The notes under the pieces are model-generated. The model worked only from the letters and a program-made list of their open reading frames with translations, searched no databases and had not been told where the DNA came from. A program made the translations under genes and the position numbers. A stretch of 64,000 nt of DNA from Bog-756 sp963737625. Lineage in GTDB: Bacteria > Actinomycetota > Acidimicrobiia > Acidimicrobiales > RAAP-2. Below, piece by piece: positions 52,278 through 60,394 of this stretch (positions are counted from its first letter, which is position 1; each line of letters starts with the position of its first letter). The stretch covers positions 868,001 through 932,000 of the forward strand of contig CAVTTK010000002.1 of assembly GCA_963737625.1 (NCBI GenBank), written 5' to 3'.

Positions 52278-54655
52278 GACGGATCGGGCCGGGACGCCTC
52301 CGACGGCACCAGGGCCAGCAGGGCCAGCAGGTGACGGGCTTCCTGGTCGAAACCCCTGGCCGCCACGTAGGCCAGGCCCTCGGCCACCCGTGACGCGCGG
52401 CGGTCGTGGTCGTGGAGGAGCTCGCCCAGCGTGTCGGCCAGCACCTGTGGGGTGGCGTCCACCGGCACCTTGGCCACGAAGTCGGGCAGCTGACGGGCCG
52501 GGCCGATGTCGGTCACGACCGTAGCCACCCCGTGGGTGAGGCCATCGGCCACGGCCGCCGAGGTCTCCCCGTTGGTACTGGCCCGCAGCTGCACGGCCAC
52601 CGACGCCCGGGCCAGCCACGACCCGTACTCCTCGTCGTCCACGGCACCGGTGAAGGTCACGGCACCGGCCACACCCAGACGGAGGGCCAGGGCGTGGTAC
52701 CGCTCGCGCAGGGCGGGGTCGATCGGGCCCACGAACGCCAACCGGGTGCCGGGGTCGGTCCGGTGGACGAGGGCGAACGCCGACACCATCAGCTCGGGCT
52801 GCTTAATGCTGTTGACCAGCCCGAAGGTACAGACCAGCCCCGGCACCTCGAGACGGGGCTGGCGAGGTGTCGGCGCGGGATAGGCGAAGGGTGAGACGGC
52901 GATGTTCCCCCGATCCTCGGGCCGGGCGTCGCCCCGGGCCAGATCGGCGGCGAAGTCCGAGGTGACGATGAACGGTCGGGCCAGGCCGATGAGCTCACGG
53001 GCCAGGTACACACCGTGGGCCGCCGCCTCCTCGGGCTGCAGCCAGCCGTCGGTCAGCCATGACTCGGTGGCCCCCTCATACAGGTCGGCGAGGACGGCGG
53101 CGATGCCCTCGGGCACCGCCCCCCGGGCCGCACCGTGCCGGTACAGACCGTTCAGCCGGACATCGTGGGCCAACACGGCTGCCGGCACCTGGTGTCGGCG
53201 GACGAGGGCTAGGGCGCCGGCGTGGTGCTCACTGTTCCCGACGCAGGCGATCACGGCGTCGTAGCCGCCGCGGGCCGAGTCGACGCTGGGCAGGGACCAG
53301 GCCGGGTACGACGAGAACTCCGGGTTGGCCAGGGACTCCTCCGACGCGTCTCCGTCGACGAACACCTCAACCTCCACGGAGTCCGCCAGGGACCGGGCCA
53401 ACCGGCGTGAATAGGAAGCCACACCGGTGGTGGCCGGCGGCCACGGCGTGACCAGGGCCACGAGGGGGCGTCGACGCCAGGCTGCCGGGCGTCGACGGCC
53501 CGGTCCCGCACCGGTGGCCAGGCTCCGGTAGACGACGGCGGCGCGCTCGGCCACGTCGGTCCACGAGGGACGGGTTCCGGCGGACCACCGGAGTAGTCGT
53601 CCCCGGTGGGTCTCATCGACCAGGGCGCGCTCCAACGCCCCGGCCATGTCGTCGGCGTCGGACGGGTCGAAGGTGGCCTCCGGCGCCACCAGCTCGCGGA
53701 GGGACGAGGTGTCCGAGACCACCACCGGCGCCCCGCAGGCCATGGCTTCGACCACCGGCAACCCGTACCCCTCGTAGAAGGAGGGGTACGCCACCAGGGT
53801 GGCACTCCGGTACAGGTGGACGAGCGTCGGATCCGAGACCAGTCCGGTGAGGAGCAGCTCTGCGTCAGCCAGGCCCAGGTTTCGCGCCAGCACCTCGTAG
53901 TGATTCCTCTCCAGAGGTTGGAGACGGCACACCAAGACCAGTTGGTGTCGGCTGCGGACGCCGTGGGGGAGGCGAGCGAAGGCTCGGATGAGCCCCTCCA
54001 TGTTCTTGCGGGGCTCGACGGCACCGTTGTAGACCACGGTCCGGTCTCCGAGACCGGGGACGGCCGACCGGGCCAGCTCGGCCTCGGTCCGCCGATCGCC
54101 GCCGGGACGGAAGGCGTCCGAGCACGCCGCTCCGACCACGGTCAGCCGGTGCTCGGGTACCCCGAGGTAGTCGACGACATCGTCAGCCGCCGACCGGGAC
54201 AGGGTCATGACGTGATCGGCGGCCCGGATCAACTCCCGTCGCGCCCGATACCGGCGTCGGACCCCCGGATCGAGCAGGTAGGTGTCGGGAAACAGCTCGG
54301 GGATGAGGTCGTAGACGGTGACCACCAGCCGGCGCCCGGTCCGGGACGCCTCCCGGGGCCAGATCGTGCGTACGGGGGTCTCGATGTCGAACGGAGACAT
54401 GGCATGGAACACGCCGCCCGACCGCCCCCAATCGGGAAGGGCCGTCATCACGGCGCCGGTCAGGGCCTCGGGCGCCGCCGTGATGGACGGGAGGTCCGAC
54501 CGCACGAGCACCTGGTCGATCAGCTCCGGCACCGTACGGACGAGGGCGGCGGCGTAGTCGAGGGCGTAGCGTGCCACACCCCGTTCCCGGAAGGTCGGGC
54601 TCTGGGCCGCTTGAAGGTCCAGTACGACCGGGGCGTCGGCGAGCGCCAGCGTCAA
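52274..54655 (-). CDS. double-domain glycosyltransferase (two GT4 units)
   Basis: A 793-residue protein with two GT-B-like halves. The first (about 1-385) has GVARYALDYAAALV, YNGAVEPRKNMEGLIRAFAR and PSFYEGYGLPVVEAMACGAP, a full GT4 donor site. The second (about 395-780) starts PLVALVTPWPPATTGVASYS and has VCTFGLVNSIKQPELMVSAF and NGETSAAVADGLTHGVATVV, a more divergent donor site. The start is TTG 54655, overlapping the TGA of the preceding small gene (TTGA). One chain carrying two transferases may add two sugars in sequence. Confidence 0.9.
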   Translation of the reverse strand: MTLALADAPVVLDLQAAQSPTFRERGVARYALDYAAALVRTVPELIDQVLVRSDLPSITAAPEALTGAVMTALPDWGRSGGVFHAMSPFDIETPVRTIWPREASRTGRRLVVTVYDLIPELFPDTYLLDPGVRRRYRARRELIRAADHVMTLSRSAADDVVDYLGVPEHRLTVVGAACSDAFRPGGDRRTEAELARSAVPGLGDRTVVYNGAVEPRKNMEGLIRAFARLPHGVRSRHQLVLVCRLQPLERNHYEVLARNLGLADAELLLTGLVSDPTLVHLYRSATLVAYPSFYEGYGLPVVEAMACGAPVVVSDTSSLRELVAPEATFDPSDADDMAGALERALVDETHRGRLLRWSAGTRPSWTDVAERAAVVYRSLATGAGPGRRRPAAWRRRPLVALVTPWPPATTGVASYSRRLARSLADSVEVEVFVDGDASEESLANPEFSSYPAWSLPSVDSARGGYDAVIACVGNSEHHAGALALVRRHQVPAAVLAHDVRLNGLYRHGAARGAVPEGIAAVLADLYEGATESWLTDGWLQPEEAAAHGVYLARELIGLARPFIVTSDFAADLARGDARPEDRGNIAVSPFAYPAPTPRQPRLEVPGLVCTFGLVNSIKQPELMVSAFALVHRTDPGTRLAFVGPIDPALRERYHALALRLGVAGAVTFTGAVDDEEYGSWLARASVAVQLRASTNGETSAAVADGLTHGVATVVTDIGPARQLPDFVAKVPVDATPQVLADTLGELLHDHDRRASRVAEGLAYVAARGFDQEARHLLALLALVPSEASRPDPS

Positions 54656-54939
54656 GAGGGTGGTTCCGGCTCGCCCGGGGGCCGCCCCAGGCGGCGGAGC
54701 TCTTCGTGCAGCGCCTCGGTCTCTGCGCTCAGCCGGGTCAGGCTCCGGCCGAGGGCCTCGGCCACCTGGTCGTCGGCGTCGGCCAGATCGCCGATGATCC
54801 GCCGAAGCTCCTCGGTGGCTTCGGCGAACGAGGCGACCAACCGGACCGATGCGTTCTCGACCTCTTGGGCCACCACCCGCCGGACCGGTTCCACGAACAG
54901 TCGCTCGTGCCAGGAGCGCACAAACCCTCCCGAAGCCAT
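54652..54939 (-). CDS. small coiled-coil protein, first gene of the glycosyltransferase operon
   Basis: A 95-residue acidic helical protein with heptad-like spacing through LRRIIGDLADADDQVAEALG and LSAETEALHEELRRLG. No membrane segment. ATG 54939 (MASGGFVRSW) was chosen; ATG 54948 is three codons upstream. Stop overlaps the TTG of the double glycosyltransferase, so it is translated just ahead of it. May act as a length-control or scaffold partner; that is inference. Confidence 0.65.
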   Translation of the reverse strand: MASGGFVRSWHERLFVEPVRRVVAQEVENASVRLVASFAEATEELRRIIGDLADADDQVAEALGRSLTRLSAETEALHEELRRLGRPPGEPEPPS

Positions 54940-55004
54940 GGCCAGCATCGTACCCGCCGACCTGGTCCCGGGTGGAACGGCGGGCCCCGCCCGGAATCGG
55001 CCGT

Positions 55005-56108
55005 CTACAGCTGGAACCGCTGGAAGAACGACCACATCAGCGAGGTGGCGTCGATCTGGAAGGAGGTGGGTCCGTTGGTCGGGCTGTCCGCTGCGCTGGC
55101 CACGCTCCCGGGCCAGGCGTGCCCGCCGCCGACGATCATGTAGAACAGCACGTCGACGCCGGCTGGGCACTGGTAATTGCGCATGACGACCTGGCCGGCC
55201 ACCACGGTGTCTACCGACCGGGGGTGGCAACCGTCCCGCTGCGCCCAGGCCCCGACCACTGCGGGGATGGGCGTGGGGGTGGCCTCGGTGTCGTCGAGCA
55301 GTTGGCTGAGATTGGACGAGCCGGTCCCGCCGTCGTAGGGCAGTATGGGATCGGCTGTGCCGTGGAAGGTGATGACCGGAACGGGCCGGACGGTGGTGCA
55401 TCGGGTCGGGGACTGCAGGCCGGACACGGCCCCTATGGCCGTGATCCGGTCGGACATGGCGCAGGCCAGGGCCGAGGCCATATAGGCGCCGTCCGAAAAC
55501 CCACTGGCGTACACGCGGGTGGTGTCGATGCACTGGGTCGTCTCCACCTGATCCAACATGGCGGTGACGAAAGCCAGATCGGGATTGGAGGCGTCGAGGC
55601 TGGTCATGTCCCAACGCACCGGGTCTCCGGTGCCCTCGGGGAAGGCCACCACGAAGCCGTCCTGCTGACCGAGGGCCCCGAACTGCGACATGGTGGCCTG
55701 GACGGTGGCACTCTCGCCGAGTCCGGCGAAATCGAGGACCAGCGGTCGGGGGACGGAGGAGGAGCCGGTGGCGTTCCCAGCCGTCGGACTCGGGCCGTCG
55801 GGTGACGGCGTGGTGAGAAGGTACCAGCGGGGTGAGCCCCCGACCTCGAGGCCCTGGAGGAGCTCGGTGGACGGGCCCACCTGGGGCACGGCACAGCCCG
55901 CCGACGGGACCGGGGCCCCCTGTCCCCCCGAGTTCTGGGTGACCGGTTGGGCCGCCGCCTGGGCACCCGACGATCCCGACGCGGCCGATGCCGGCGACGG
56001 AGTCGGAGCGGCCCCGCTGGACGCCATGCAGCCGGCGCCGAGGGCGGCTGCCACCACGCACAGGGCGGCCGCGGCCACGCTCCATCGCCTCCTGCTCCCC
56101 TCGTACAC
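55005..56108 (-). CDS. polyhydroxybutyrate-depolymerase/LpqC-like lipoprotein esterase
   Basis: A 367-residue exported alpha/beta-hydrolase. The N-terminus has a hydrophobic signal ending in a lipobox-like ALGAGC (Cys 27), then a Ser/Pro/Ala-rich linker to about 70. The nucleophile Ser is in ASGFSDGAYM near 205, the Asp in FHGTADPILPY near 260 and the His in VGGGHAWPGS near 335, the layout of PHB-depolymerase-like esterases. Six Cys suggest disulfides. Probably hydrolyses extracellular esters. Minus strand; upstream gap of 196 bases is divergent. Confidence 0.9.
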   Translation of the reverse strand: MYEGSRRRWSVAAAALCVVAAALGAGCMASSGAAPTPSPASAASGSSGAQAAAQPVTQNSGGQGAPVPSAGCAVPQVGPSTELLQGLEVGGSPRWYLLTTPSPDGPSPTAGNATGSSSVPRPLVLDFAGLGESATVQATMSQFGALGQQDGFVVAFPEGTGDPVRWDMTSLDASNPDLAFVTAMLDQVETTQCIDTTRVYASGFSDGAYMASALACAMSDRITAIGAVSGLQSPTRCTTVRPVPVITFHGTADPILPYDGGTGSSNLSQLLDDTEATPTPIPAVVGAWAQRDGCHPRSVDTVVAGQVVMRNYQCPAGVDVLFYMIVGGGHAWPGSVASAADSPTNGPTSFQIDATSLMWSFFQRFQL

Positions 56109-56304
56109 CTAAAGAAGCGAACCACACCACTCGCGCCACCGGCCAGGGGCGACGCCTCTCCGTGGTCGCACCACTGCGGTACGCATTTACTCCGACCCGA
56201 TGGCGTCCGCCACACGGGGACGGGCCCGGCATCTTGCCGGGCCGGCGACGGTCGGATAGGCCGGATTGTTACGCTGCCGGGATGGCCCAGACCAGGATTT
56301 GCCC

Positions 56305-56541
56305 GTGACCGCGCTCGTCTCCTCCATCGTGGCGTTGACCGGTGCCCGGATCGCGTTGACCTCGGTGATCGGATTCATCCTGTGGATCCTGGTCATGGCC
56401 TGGATCTACAACATCGCCAAGCGCAAGGGTCGCCACGCGTTCTTGTGGCTGATCTTCGGGTTCTTCTTCTCCCTCATCGCGCTGATCATCGTGGCCCTGC
56501 TTCCTTCGAAGCGGACCACCCAGTCCTACGAGGGTCGCTGA
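56305..56541 (+). CDS. small two-helix membrane protein, 78 residues
   Basis: GTG 56305 with AGGA upstream gives a 78-residue protein with two membrane helices (IALTSVIGFILWILVMAWIY and FLWLIFGFFFSLIALIIVAL) separated by a basic loop KRKGRH, and a polar tail. No family recognised. The hairpin topology puts the basic loop in the cytoplasm. Confidence 0.72.
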   Translation: MTALVSSIVALTGARIALTSVIGFILWILVMAWIYNIAKRKGRHAFLWLIFGFFFSLIALIIVALLPSKRTTQSYEGR

Positions 56542-57188
56542 GCGGCTACCGGAGTCCGATGCGCTCAGCAGATCCGCGGGGCACCGATCGTGGCCAGCGA
56601 TTCGGCCATCGCCTCTTCCAGGAGCGACTCGACCCGCCCGCCCCGGTTTCCGGTCTCAGCTCGATTACCTACCAAACCCATGATGATTTTCGAGTGACGA
56701 GCCAGGATGGGGCACGCGGGCTGCCGACCATCGCCGACCCCAACGGTGGAGAGACCTGCGCCGTTGCCCCCGACTGCACCAGTCGGCATCCGGCCGCCTG
56801 ACGGGGGCGGAACGGGGCATGTCCATTTCCTTGCCCTCCACGACGCCCTGGCCCTCTGGCCGAATCGCCCGCGGTGGTGCTCGGCTGGAGGCGAGCTCGT
56901 CGTGACCACCGTGACCCACGACCATGGGGATCGGATCCGCCTCCCGTTCACTTCTGGCCAGGAGTCAACGGCTGACCCACAGGGACCGAAAGGGCCAAGT
57001 GGCGCTACGGAGCGGCCAATGCACGTACAGTGGGACGGTCACTCTCGGTTGGGGCCGGCACGGCGTAAACGTCGGTTGGCCTTCGTCGGATGACGGGTTC
57101 TGTCCTCGCCCCGACCAGTGCAGCGGTCGACGGTGCCCTGATCGCCTGCTTCCGCCACTGCCACCAGGCACCGACCGAGAGATCCAGC
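56542..57188. other. 647-base stretch without an intact gene
   Basis: No complete gene could be supported. A minus-strand frame ends ESLLEEAMAESLATIGAPR near 56565 and looks like a protein C-terminus, but upstream it turns random. A plus-strand frame ending CAVAPDCTSRHPAA near 56801 has a protein-like last 35 residues with GTG at about 56690 but no ribosome site. The last 100 bases form the leader of the desaturase gene. Confidence 0.3.
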
Positions 57189-58229
57189 ATGGACACCGCC
57201 TTCGAGGATCCACCTTCTGCGTTCTCGAACCGCGAGGACTTCGCCGAACTTTCCCGCCGGGTGCGCGACCATGGGCTGCTGTCCCGTCGGCGCGGCTACT
57301 ACTCGGCCAAGATCGTGCTGTCCGTCGGCGCCCTCGCCGCGGTGGCCCTGGCCCTGGCTCTGGTGGGGAACTCCTGGTGGGTGCTCATGGTGGCCGCCGC
57401 CCTGGCTTTCGTGCTCACCCAACTCGGCTTTATCGGTCACGACGCCGGTCACCGCCAGATCTGCACCCGCCGCCGCGGCAACGACCTGATCGGACTGGTG
57501 GTGGCCAATCTGCTCGTCGGATTCAGCTTCGGATGGTGGGTCACCAAGCACAATCGCCACCATGCCCACACACAACGGGTGGACAGGGATCCGGACCTGG
57601 TGCCGGGGGCGCTGGTCTACACCCCGGACCAGGCCCGCGGCCGGGGCTGGGTCGGCCGTGAGTTCGCCCGCTCACAGGTGGTGATGCTCGTGCCCCTGTT
57701 GTTCCTGGAGGCGCTCAACCTCCATGTGGCCAGCATCATCTCCCTGTCCCGTCGCCGGGACGGTGGCGCCTTGGTCGAATCAGCGTTGCTGGTGCTGCAC
57801 ACGTTCTTGTTCTTCGTCGCCCCGTTCTTCTTCCTGTCACCGCTACGCGCCGTGGGATTCATCCTCGTCACCCAGGCCCTCTTCGGCTTCTACCTGGGTG
57901 TGAGCTTCATCACCAACCACGTGGGCATGCCGACCCTGGTGGGCACCGACGAGATGGGGTTCCTCCGGCGACAGGTGCTCACGTCGCGCAACCTGTCCGG
58001 TCCGTCCTTCAGCGGGTTTCTCTTCGGGGGCCTGGACACCCAGATCGAGCATCATCTCTTCCCGTCCATGCCTCGGGCCAACCTGCGTAGGGCGCGGAAG
58101 CTGGTGAGGCCGTTCTGCGATGAACGGCGCATCGACTACGCCGAACAGAGCCCGTGGAAAGCCTGGCGCGAGGTGCTGGCCCATCTCCGGCGCGCCGGTA
58201 CCGGGCGACCCATCTCGGTCATCGACTGA
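57189..58229 (+). CDS. membrane fatty-acid desaturase
   Basis: A 346-residue integral-membrane di-iron desaturase. The three His boxes are HDAGH (about 84-88), HNRHHAH (about 121-127) and QIEHHLFP (about 285-292), with four membrane segments between them. ATG 57189 follows GAGAGA; a longer open frame upstream lacks similarity. The QIEHH third box places it with acyl-lipid/acyl-CoA front-end-type enzymes. It introduces a double bond into membrane fatty acids using ferredoxin or an NADPH reductase not encoded here. Confidence 0.93.
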   Translation: MDTAFEDPPSAFSNREDFAELSRRVRDHGLLSRRRGYYSAKIVLSVGALAAVALALALVGNSWWVLMVAAALAFVLTQLGFIGHDAGHRQICTRRRGNDLIGLVVANLLVGFSFGWWVTKHNRHHAHTQRVDRDPDLVPGALVYTPDQARGRGWVGREFARSQVVMLVPLLFLEALNLHVASIISLSRRRDGGALVESALLVLHTFLFFVAPFFFLSPLRAVGFILVTQALFGFYLGVSFITNHVGMPTLVGTDEMGFLRRQVLTSRNLSGPSFSGFLFGGLDTQIEHHLFPSMPRANLRRARKLVRPFCDERRIDYAEQSPWKAWREVLAHLRRAGTGRPISVID

Positions 58230-58285
58230 GCCCTCGGGCGTCTGGCCTCCCCGATGGGGGCCGGGCCCGGCATGACACCACGATG

Positions 58286-58455
58286 CCTGGTGTGGATAGG
58301 CGACCTGGGTTCACCGTGTCTGATGCTGATAACGTCAGCTGCAGTAGCAAAAGCAGTGCCTCGGGGAAGCCGGTCAAAATCCGGCGCTGGTCCGCAACCG
58401 TAGGTGGCGAACAGGGATGTTCATCACGAGCCGGGATACCGATCCACTGCTTGGA
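58286..58455 (+). promoter_or_regulatory. cobalamin (B12) riboswitch
   Basis: The core is at 58363-58440. It has the conserved GGGAAGCCGGT, then AAAATCCGGCGCTGGTCCGC (the L3/J3-4 region with the closing CCGGC arm), AACCGTA in place of the common CACTGT, and finally GAGCCGGGATACC, the right side of the B12 box. Spacing of these blocks is normal for the class. Outer limits are estimated. It lies about 100 bases upstream of the first gene of the ECF operon, so the whole operon is expected to be repressed by adenosylcobalamin or another corrinoid. Confidence 0.93.
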
Positions 58456-58521
58456 TGAGTCCATTCCCGTCGAGAATCGCGGCAGGGACTCGGTTGGTCA
58501 CGGGCCCGTCAGGCGTCTGGG

Positions 58522-58545
58522 ACTTCCGGGTCGTTGTCCGGAAGT
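58522..58545 (+). promoter_or_regulatory. hairpin abutting the ribosome site
   Basis: ACTTCCGG and CCGGAAGT form a perfect 8-bp stem with an 8-base loop. The stem ends directly at GAGGA (58546-58550), the ribosome site of the next gene. It is a good candidate for the expression platform that the riboswitch controls, acting on translation. Confidence 0.5.
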
Positions 58546-58558
58546 GAGGATCCACCCC

Positions 58559-60394
58559 ATGTCCGTCAACCGTCTTCTGGCTCGGGCTGCCCTCGCCGTC
58601 GGCCTGGTGATGACTGCCGCCGCGGCACCGGCGGTGGCCGGCGCCACCACCCTCTCGCCTTCGGTCACCGCCGCCACCACCACATTCCCGCAGAGAGCGT
58701 CGGCCGAATTGGGCGCACGATGGCTGGCCGGCCAGCTGACGCCCCAGGGATACGTCCCCTCGTCGACCACCCCCGGCCAGGCGGACCTGGCGGTAACGGC
58801 CAACACCGTGCTGGCCCTGGCCGGCGCGGGCGTCGATGAGCGGGGTGCCGATGCGGCCCTGTCCTATCTCGAGTCCCATGTGAACCAGTACGTCACGGAC
58901 ACGGGCGCCGACGGTTCCGGACAGTTGGCGCTCCTGATCCTCGATGCCCATGCCCTCGGGGCGAATCCGAGAGCGTTCGGGGGAACCGACCTGGTGGCGC
59001 GGCTGCTGGCCACCAGACAGCCCTCCGGTCTCTTCGGTGTCCAGGATCCGACCTATAACGGCTCCTACCGCCAGGGCCTGGCCCTCGCCGCACTGGCCGC
59101 CGCGGGTGTGACCGATTCGGCCGACGTCGGCAGCGCTGACTCGTGGCTGCTCGCTCAGCAGTGCAGCAACGGCGGATGGTCGAGCGACGTTGCGCTCAAC
59201 CCGTGCACGGGGGATCCGGCCAGCTTCGGCGGTGCTGACACCAATTCCACGGCTGTGGCCGCGGAAGGCCTGGTGGCCCAGGGCGCGCTGGATGGCACCA
59301 CCGAGGCCAACACCATGACCTATCTCGAGGCCACCCAGGATGCCGACGGCGGATGGGGGTACTACGCCAACCCCTCCAGCGCTCCCGGACCGACAGACCC
59401 CAACTCCACGGCATTGGTCATCCAGGCCCTGGTGGCGATGCACACCTCACCTGTCACCTCGCAGTTCGTCAAGACCGGCGGCAACCCGGTGACGGCCCTT
59501 GTCGGCTTTCAACTGACTTCGGGGGCCGGTCTGGGGGGATTCTTCACTCCCTACGCCAACGCCGCAGACTTCATGGCTACGGACCAAGCGGTACCGGCGC
59601 TGGCTGGTGTGACCGTCCCGTTCCAGCTGAGTAGCGGCTACTGGCTGGTGGCCTCCGACGGTGGGATCTTCACCTACGGGGACGCGGCATTCGAGGGCTC
59701 CCACGGTGGGTCGCATCTCAACGCCCCCATCGTGGGCATGGCGGCCACCGCGGACGGCGGCGGCTACTGGCTGGTGGCCTCCGACGGTGGGATCTTCACC
59801 TACGGGGACGCGGCATTCGAGGGCTCCCACGGCGGGTCGCATCTCAACGCCCCCATCGTGGGCATGGCGGCCACGGCGGACGGCGGCGGCTACTGGCTGG
59901 TGGCCTCCGACGGTGGGATCTTCAACTACGGGGACGCGGCATTCGAGGGCTCCCACGGCGGGTCGCATCTCAACGCCCCCATCGTGGGCATGGCGGCCAC
60001 GGCGGACGGCGGCGGCTACTGGCTGGTGGCCTCCGACGGTGGGATCTTCAACTACGGGGACGCGGCATTCGAGGGCTCCCACGGTGGGTCGCATCTCAAC
60101 GCCCCCATCGTGGGCATGGCGGCCACGGCGGACGGCGGCGGCTACTGGCTGGTGGCCTCCGACGGTGGGATCTTCACCTACGGGGACGCGGCATTCGAGG
60201 GCTCCCACGGTGGGTCGCATCTCAACGCCCCCATCGTGGGCATGGCGGCCACCGCGGACGGCGGCGGCTACTGGCTGGTGGCCTCCGACGGTGGGATCTT
60301 CACCTACGGGGACGCGGCATTCGAGGGCTCCCACGGTGGGTCGCATCTCAACGCCCCCATCGTGGGCATGGCGGCCACGTTCCTGGTGAGCTGA
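58559..60394 (+). CDS. secreted alpha/alpha-toroid (prenyltransferase-like) protein with GYWLV repeats
   Basis: A 611-residue exported protein, first gene under the cobalamin riboswitch. Signal peptide at about 1-28 (AAAAPAVAGA). Residues about 45-355 form an alpha/alpha toroid of the prenyltransferase/squalene-cyclase type: QCSNGGWSSD, TQDADGGWGYY and DPNSTALVIQALVAM are its QW-like and helix motifs. The same fold makes the alpha domain of intrinsic factor and transcobalamin. From residue 360 to the end are six 42-residue repeats starting GYWLVASDGGIF, nearly identical in DNA. ATG 58559 follows GAGGA. Stop overlaps the next start (TGATG). Proposed role: extracellular cobalamin or corrinoid binding. 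Confidence 0.9.
   Translation: MSVNRLLARAALAVGLVMTAAAAPAVAGATTLSPSVTAATTTFPQRASAELGARWLAGQLTPQGYVPSSTTPGQADLAVTANTVLALAGAGVDERGADAALSYLESHVNQYVTDTGADGSGQLALLILDAHALGANPRAFGGTDLVARLLATRQPSGLFGVQDPTYNGSYRQGLALAALAAAGVTDSADVGSADSWLLAQQCSNGGWSSDVALNPCTGDPASFGGADTNSTAVAAEGLVAQGALDGTTEANTMTYLEATQDADGGWGYYANPSSAPGPTDPNSTALVIQALVAMHTSPVTSQFVKTGGNPVTALVGFQLTSGAGLGGFFTPYANAADFMATDQAVPALAGVTVPFQLSSGYWLVASDGGIFTYGDAAFEGSHGGSHLNAPIVGMAATADGGGYWLVASDGGIFTYGDAAFEGSHGGSHLNAPIVGMAATADGGGYWLVASDGGIFNYGDAAFEGSHGGSHLNAPIVGMAATADGGGYWLVASDGGIFNYGDAAFEGSHGGSHLNAPIVGMAATADGGGYWLVASDGGIFTYGDAAFEGSHGGSHLNAPIVGMAATADGGGYWLVASDGGIFTYGDAAFEGSHGGSHLNAPIVGMAATFLVS
59636..60391 (+). repeat. six tandem 126-bp repeats within the toroid protein gene
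   Basis: Units start at 59636, 59762, 59888, 60014, 60140 and 60266, an exact 126-base period. Each encodes 42 residues beginning GYWLVASDGGIF; the last unit ends early in FLVS. Differences between units are few, mainly Thr/Asn after DGGIF (T, T, N, N, T, T) and silent changes. The near identity points to recent expansion or gene conversion. Confidence 0.97.

Noticed and set aside
59636..60391. Evenly spaced repeats suggesting CRISPR or satellite DNA
   Set aside because: The period of 126 bases has no unique spacers, the units stay in frame with a secreted protein and encode a known surface repeat.
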